Below are positions 7,501 to 9,099 of a stretch of 9,099 nucleotides of DNA, piece after piece. Below the pieces are notes generated by a model. That model saw only the letters and a program-made list of their open reading frames with translations, had not been told where the DNA came from and did not search any database. The position numbers and the translations under genes are program-made. Every line of letters begins with the position of its first letter. Position 1 is the first letter of the stretch. Source of the stretch: PFJX01 sp038215555 (GTDB lineage Bacteria > Pseudomonadota > Gammaproteobacteria > Burkholderiales > Thiobacillaceae); NCBI GenBank assembly GCA_038215555.1, contig JBBQQT010000140.1:1-9099 (forward strand), written 5' to 3'.

Positions 7501-8211
7501 TTCGGCAGCGGCAAACTGTGCAGCGTCGAAGCCCTGGTGCGCTGGCAGCACCCGGAATTGGGGCTGATCGCGCCGGGCCGCTTCATTCCGCTGGCGGAAG
7601 AAGCCGGCATCATTGGCGCGATCGGCGAGTGGGTGCTGCGTGAGTCCTGCCGCCAGATGCTGGCCTGGGACGCGGCCGGGCTGCACATTCCCTGCGTGGC
7701 GGTGAATCTGTCGGTGCAGCAGCTTGAGCGTGAAACCTTGCTGCCGCTGGTGGCTGAAGTCTTGGCCAGTTCCGGTCTGGAAGGCACACGGCTGGAACTG
7801 GAAGTCACCGAATCCATGATCATGCGCGACGCCGACCAGTCCTTGGCCGTGCTGCAAGGTTTGCGCGAACTCGGCGTCAAACTGGCGATCGACGATTTCG
7901 GCACCGGTTATTCGTCGTTGAGTTATCTCAAACGCCTGCCGGTACACCGGCTCAAGATCGACCAATCATTTGTCCGCGACATCGGCCGCGACAGCAATGG
8001 CGAGGCCATCGTCCGCGCGATCATCGCGCTCGGCCGCAGCCTCGGTCTGGAAACCGTGGCGGAAGGGGTGGAAGAGCAAGGTCAGGCCGAATTTCTCAGC
8101 GCCGAGTCGTGCGATGTCGGCCAGGGCTATCTCTACAGCCGGCCGGTCGCGGCGGATGAACTCAGCCTGTATTGGGGAGCGGAGCGAGACAGTACCAATC
8201 ACGCGATCTGA
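4585..8211 (+). CDS. Multi-PAS/GAF diguanylate cyclase-phosphodiesterase (GGDEF-EAL)
   Basis: This predicted cytoplasmic enzyme makes and/or breaks cyclic di-GMP under sensory control; it has 1208 residues and no transmembrane segment. Order: N-terminal helix with NEELLAAQ (1-80), PAS (about 82-195), PAS (211-330), GAF-like (341-505), PAS (522-636), PAS (646-766), GGDEF (770-935), EAL (945-1195). GGDEF parts are intact: DLDRFK metal-site region (813-818), product-inhibition RGGD (845-848), then five residues, then GGDEF (854-858). EAL parts are also intact: EALVRW (from 982), NLSVQQ (N1041), EVTES (E1076), IDDFGTGYSS (D1103, D1104), LKID (K1124, D1126), ETVAEGVE (E1156, E1160) and DVGQGYLYSRP. 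Both activities are therefore possible; which one dominates cannot be read from sequence. I chose ATG 4585, with GGA about 6 nt upstream; TTG 4567 would overlap the previous gene by 16 nt. Two bases from the CheB-CheR stop, it is probably co-transcribed and coupled. The PAS ligands are unknown. Confidence 0.95.
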   Translation: MKIPEISKASMQSADEVNIRRRASEALRQGCFDLADRLLASGDVELASLIENLRIYQAELTIQNEELLAAQIESQYALERFSGLFAHLPLAELVVDRSGLIHDANAAATCLFALNNNHLHQHYLLRLVDRVHAGDLVHALVVANESGASQIGPIKFITAQATPFIGELHVARLPTREGEIVQFVCAVVDHSERLRHEAETASINQRLRESGVRYRILAEHSPDWEYWLGPDDRFEYVSPACEAICGYPPAAFLDDPELFCRLLHPDDHATWHSHGQAAVSAQHGAHENLLLRIVDQAGNVLWLEHQCSSVYENGVYLGRRGVNRNVTRRVLAETESRHVSRLLKTLSEVNQLIIRTHDESRLIKEVCRIAVEIGGLKASLVAMLDEVSGEFWSHSWSSQVGEMPENWQAKLEGSDVLLPHGVRQSMNIPLPCEAETSNDPALAWHAWLRGNGIGAVIHFPLQRDGRTVGLMTYFAGSLEFLRADVCNLLCELAGDLSFALEGYSHRQQEFEARYQLAEREAYLRTIMQTVPLGMGVVVGRVFTEINPRVGEMLGYSAAELLGQSVRMIYADDAEYERVGREKYAGLVSTGTGRIETRWQRKDGVLIDVNLISSAFDASDLSKGVVFTAEDISPRKQSESAFEKVQQQLEMAIDAADLGIYDFDLHHGRVSVNDRYLRMLGYAPGQLEFSQALWLNMIHPDDLPAVNAALVDDPQRVLAGVEVEYRMRHKSGAWIWVLDRTKGYADVSDGRIVRAIGTHMDLTARKQNEDRIDFLSHYDTLTHLPNRELLRDRLEHALPRVRRDGEQLAVLMIDLDRFKTINESLGHTVGDALLKAVAERMQSLMRGGDTLARVGGDEFILLLENDVTVLSASTVAQKWMQLFTQPIQVGDSALAVTASIGISLFPTDGDSADDLLRHADVALYKAKGQGRNNFQFYEQGMTAGAFEHLLLENALRGAVSRNELRVHYQPQIDFGSGKLCSVEALVRWQHPELGLIAPGRFIPLAEEAGIIGAIGEWVLRESCRQMLAWDAAGLHIPCVAVNLSVQQLERETLLPLVAEVLASSGLEGTRLELEVTESMIMRDADQSLAVLQGLRELGVKLAIDDFGTGYSSLSYLKRLPVHRLKIDQSFVRDIGRDSNGEAIVRAIIALGRSLGLETVAEGVEEQGQAEFLSAESCDVGQGYLYSRPVAADELSLYWGAERDSTNHAI

Positions 8212-8212
8212 C

Positions 8213-8247
8213 TTTCATGACGTGAGTCGTCACTCCAAATCATGAAA
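8213..8247. repeat. Nested inverted repeat directly after the GGDEF-EAL stop
   Basis: Perfect 8-bp arms TTTCATGA (8213-8220) and TCATGAAA (8240-8247) flank a second small stem, GTGA-GTCG-TCAC (8222-8233). It starts two bases after the TGA. No T-run follows, so it is not a classic intrinsic terminator. It may be an mRNA 3'-end structure or a repeat boundary. Confidence 0.5.
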
Positions 8248-8280
8248 CCGTTCGCCCTGAGTCGTGAGCTTGTCGAACGG
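8248..8280. repeat. Palindromic intergenic repeat, CCGTTCG...CTTGTCGAACGG type
   Basis: The arms CCGTTCG (8248-8254) and CGAACGG (8274-8280) are perfect inverted repeats around a loop containing CCCTGAG...GAGCTTGT. The core resembles the widespread proteobacterial intergenic repeat with CTGAGCTTGTCGAA, but here seven extra bases (TCGTGAG) split CTGAG from CTTGTCGAA. The family match is from memory. No protein is encoded. The remainder of the 8212-8402 gap holds an AT-rich stretch (about 8310-8340) with a short palindrome, and the second copy of the repeat found before cheR. Confidence 0.6.
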
Positions 8281-8342
8281 GACTGTGTGTTTCACGTTAA
8301 CAGGGGGTCGAATAAAGTGAAAATTTCAAAATTATCGTTACC

Positions 8343-8404
8343 CCGCCCCGGATTCCTCCATTCCCGGGCGGTGTGACGGAGTGTTTTTCGACATCATTGC
8401 AAAT
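8343..8404 (+). repeat. Palindromic intergenic repeat (REP-like), copy 2, running into the cheD start
   Basis: An imperfect stem pairs CCGCCCCGG (8343-8351) with CCCGGGCGG (8363-8371), with one mismatch and an 11-base loop. It is followed by GTGACGGAGTG and a tail matching the copy before cheR (25 of 32 bases by hand, 8373-8404 against 764-795). The similarity ends in CAAAT, and the last two of these bases are the first two of the cheD ATG. The copy is more decayed in its stem than the one at 746-795. Confidence 0.6.
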
Positions 8405-8912
8405 GAACGCGCTCGCGAACGCCCCCAACGTCGGGATTAACGAAGTCTTTCTCCACCCCGGCGATTTTTACTTCGGTGGGCCGGAGACGCGCATCGTCAC
8501 ATTGCTGGGCTCCTGCGTCTCGATCACGGTCTGGAGTCCGCGCCTGCGGGTCGGTGGCATGTGCCATTTCATGTTGCCGTCGCGCGGCGTGATTCCGGAA
8601 GGCGCCAGCTATGACGGTCGTTTCGGCGACGAAGCCATGCTGTTGCTGATGAAGAAAATCTGGAATCTGGGCGCCGATCCGTTCGAATTCGAGGCCAAGG
8701 TGTTTGGCGGCGCCAACATGTTCCAGTTGCAATGCCAGAAGAATGAAATGAATGTCGGCGATCGCAATATAGAAATGGCGTTGATCCTGTTGCAACGCTA
8801 CGAAATACCGATAAAGGCGAAACATCTCGGCGGCGATGGTCATCGCAAGTTGATGCTGGATGTCTGGAACGGCGATGTCTGGCTCAAGCACCAGCCGCTG
8901 ACGCAAAGATGA
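8403..8912 (+). CDS. cheD: Chemoreceptor glutamine deamidase CheD
   Basis: CheD hydrolyses specific receptor glutamines to glutamates, creating methylation sites, and in some bacteria links to CheC/CheY. The 169-residue product has the family layout. LHPGDFYFG is near the N-terminus. The catalytic Cys is C38 in TLLGSCVSI, the His is H55 in CHFMLPS (17 residues on, the spacing I recall for Thermotoga CheD), and T33 is the probable third residue. KVFGGANMF (99-107), VGDRNIE (118-124) and HLGGDGHRKL (141-150) follow, all typical of CheD. I chose ATG 8403. An in-frame GTG at 8373 would add MTECFSTSLQ, which is translated repeat sequence and unlikely to be protein. No good Shine-Dalgarno is seen at 8403; the GGAG at 8378-8381 is too far. 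CheD is 191 bp from the previous gene, so it may have its own promoter or be read through. Confidence 0.95.
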   Translation: MNALANAPNVGINEVFLHPGDFYFGGPETRIVTLLGSCVSITVWSPRLRVGGMCHFMLPSRGVIPEGASYDGRFGDEAMLLLMKKIWNLGADPFEFEAKVFGGANMFQLQCQKNEMNVGDRNIEMALILLQRYEIPIKAKHLGGDGHRKLMLDVWNGDVWLKHQPLTQR

Positions 8913-8967
8913 CACTGAATGACGGAATTGACTGGATTTTCGCCTGAACCAACCGAGCATCCCTCGC

Positions 8968-9099
8968 ATGACAAAAACAACCGACGACTACGACACGCCC
9001 TGGAAAGATGCTGTTACCAGCTACTTTCCCGAATTCATGGCGTTCTACTTCCCTGATGCCGACCGCCAAATCAACTGGGAAAAAGGCCACACCTTCCTC
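8968..9099 (+). CDS. Putative Rpn-family / PD-(D/E)XK transposase-like protein, N-terminus only
   Basis: An ATG at 8968 opens a frame that runs to the window end (44 codons). The start, TTDDYDTPWKDAVTSYFPEF followed by MAFYFPDADRQINWEKGHTF, resembles the opening of a large family annotated as DUF4351, 'cytosolic protein' or Rpn/PD-(D/E)XK nuclease putative transposases (a D-Y-D-[ST]-PWK start, then YFPEF and IDW-type motifs). This assignment is from memory of the pattern; the nuclease core would lie downstream and is not visible. There is no other standard start in this frame back to the stop at 8929-8931. It begins 55 bp after cheD with only a weak GAG upstream. Such genes are often multicopy and mobile, so it probably marks the end of the chemosensory cluster rather than a functional partner. 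Confidence 0.6.
   Translation, partial: MTKTTDDYDTPWKDAVTSYFPEFMAFYFPDADRQINWEKGHTFL

Noticed and set aside
6151..7965. 604-codon open frame on the minus strand opposite the GGDEF-EAL gene
   Set aside because: Its product is rich in His, Gln, Arg and Ala with no recognisable motif, as expected from the antisense of a GC-rich coding frame. The plus-strand frame carries intact GGDEF and EAL motifs across it.
8311..8340. Possible promoter before cheD in the AT-rich stretch, including TAAAGTGA resembling a sigma-28 -35 box and the palindrome TGAAAATTTCA
   Set aside because: The sequence 11 bases after TAAAGTGA does not fit a sigma-28 -10 box, and no sigma-70 pair has proper spacing. A promoter may exist but I cannot point to one.
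8919..9056. Short ATG frame (45 codons) between cheD and the last gene
   Set aside because: It overlaps the Rpn-like start in another frame, has no recognisable motif, and ends after mostly out-of-frame codons of that gene.
1..9099. tRNA, rRNA, CRISPR array or prophage attachment site
   Set aside because: No cloverleaf-like stretch, spaced direct repeats or rRNA-like sequence was seen. Nearly all the window is explained by coding frames and short intergenic repeats.

Overview
The window comes from a GC-rich proteobacterium, most likely beta- or gammaproteobacterial. The evidence is the style of the chemotaxis proteins, the reading-frame bias, and two kinds of intergenic palindromic repeat (a CCCCGGC/GCCGGGG stem followed by GTGACGGAGTG, and a CCGTTCG...CTTGTCGAACGG element) that are typical of these classes. 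I cannot name a genus from sequence alone. All genes lie on the + strand and form what looks like the distal half of a chemosensory operon. The core genes cheA, cheW and cheY are not in the window and would be expected upstream.

Layout: the 3' end of a methyl-accepting chemotaxis protein (2-685) carries the signalling hairpin, a C-terminal methylation helix and a possible CheR-docking pentapeptide, DFVRF. After a 124-bp gap holding a palindromic repeat comes a stand-alone CheR methyltransferase (810-1628). It overlaps by ATGA a very large CheB-CheR-coiled coil-PAS fusion (1625-4582). Two bases after that stop lies the best start of a 1208-residue multi-PAS/GAF GGDEF-EAL protein (4585-8211) with intact synthase, I-site and phosphodiesterase motifs. 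A 191-bp gap with three repeat or hairpin structures follows, then CheD (8403-8912). Last is the truncated start of a putative Rpn/PD-(D/E)XK 'transposase-like' protein (8968 to the window end).

Together the genes encode receptor adaptation: methylation by CheR and the fused CheR domain, demethylation or deamidation by the fused CheB domain, and deamidation by CheD. They are joined in apparent translational series to a cyclic-di-GMP turnover enzyme. The likely theme is an adaptation module coupled to second-messenger control. Two features set it apart from textbook Che systems: the CheB domain has no receiver domain, so its activity should not be set directly by CheA phosphorylation, and there are two CheR catalytic domains. 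CheB-CheR-PAS fusions and PAS-GGDEF-EAL proteins are each known families. I see no wholly unknown system here; the interest lies in this combination and in the repeats placed directly before cheR and cheD.
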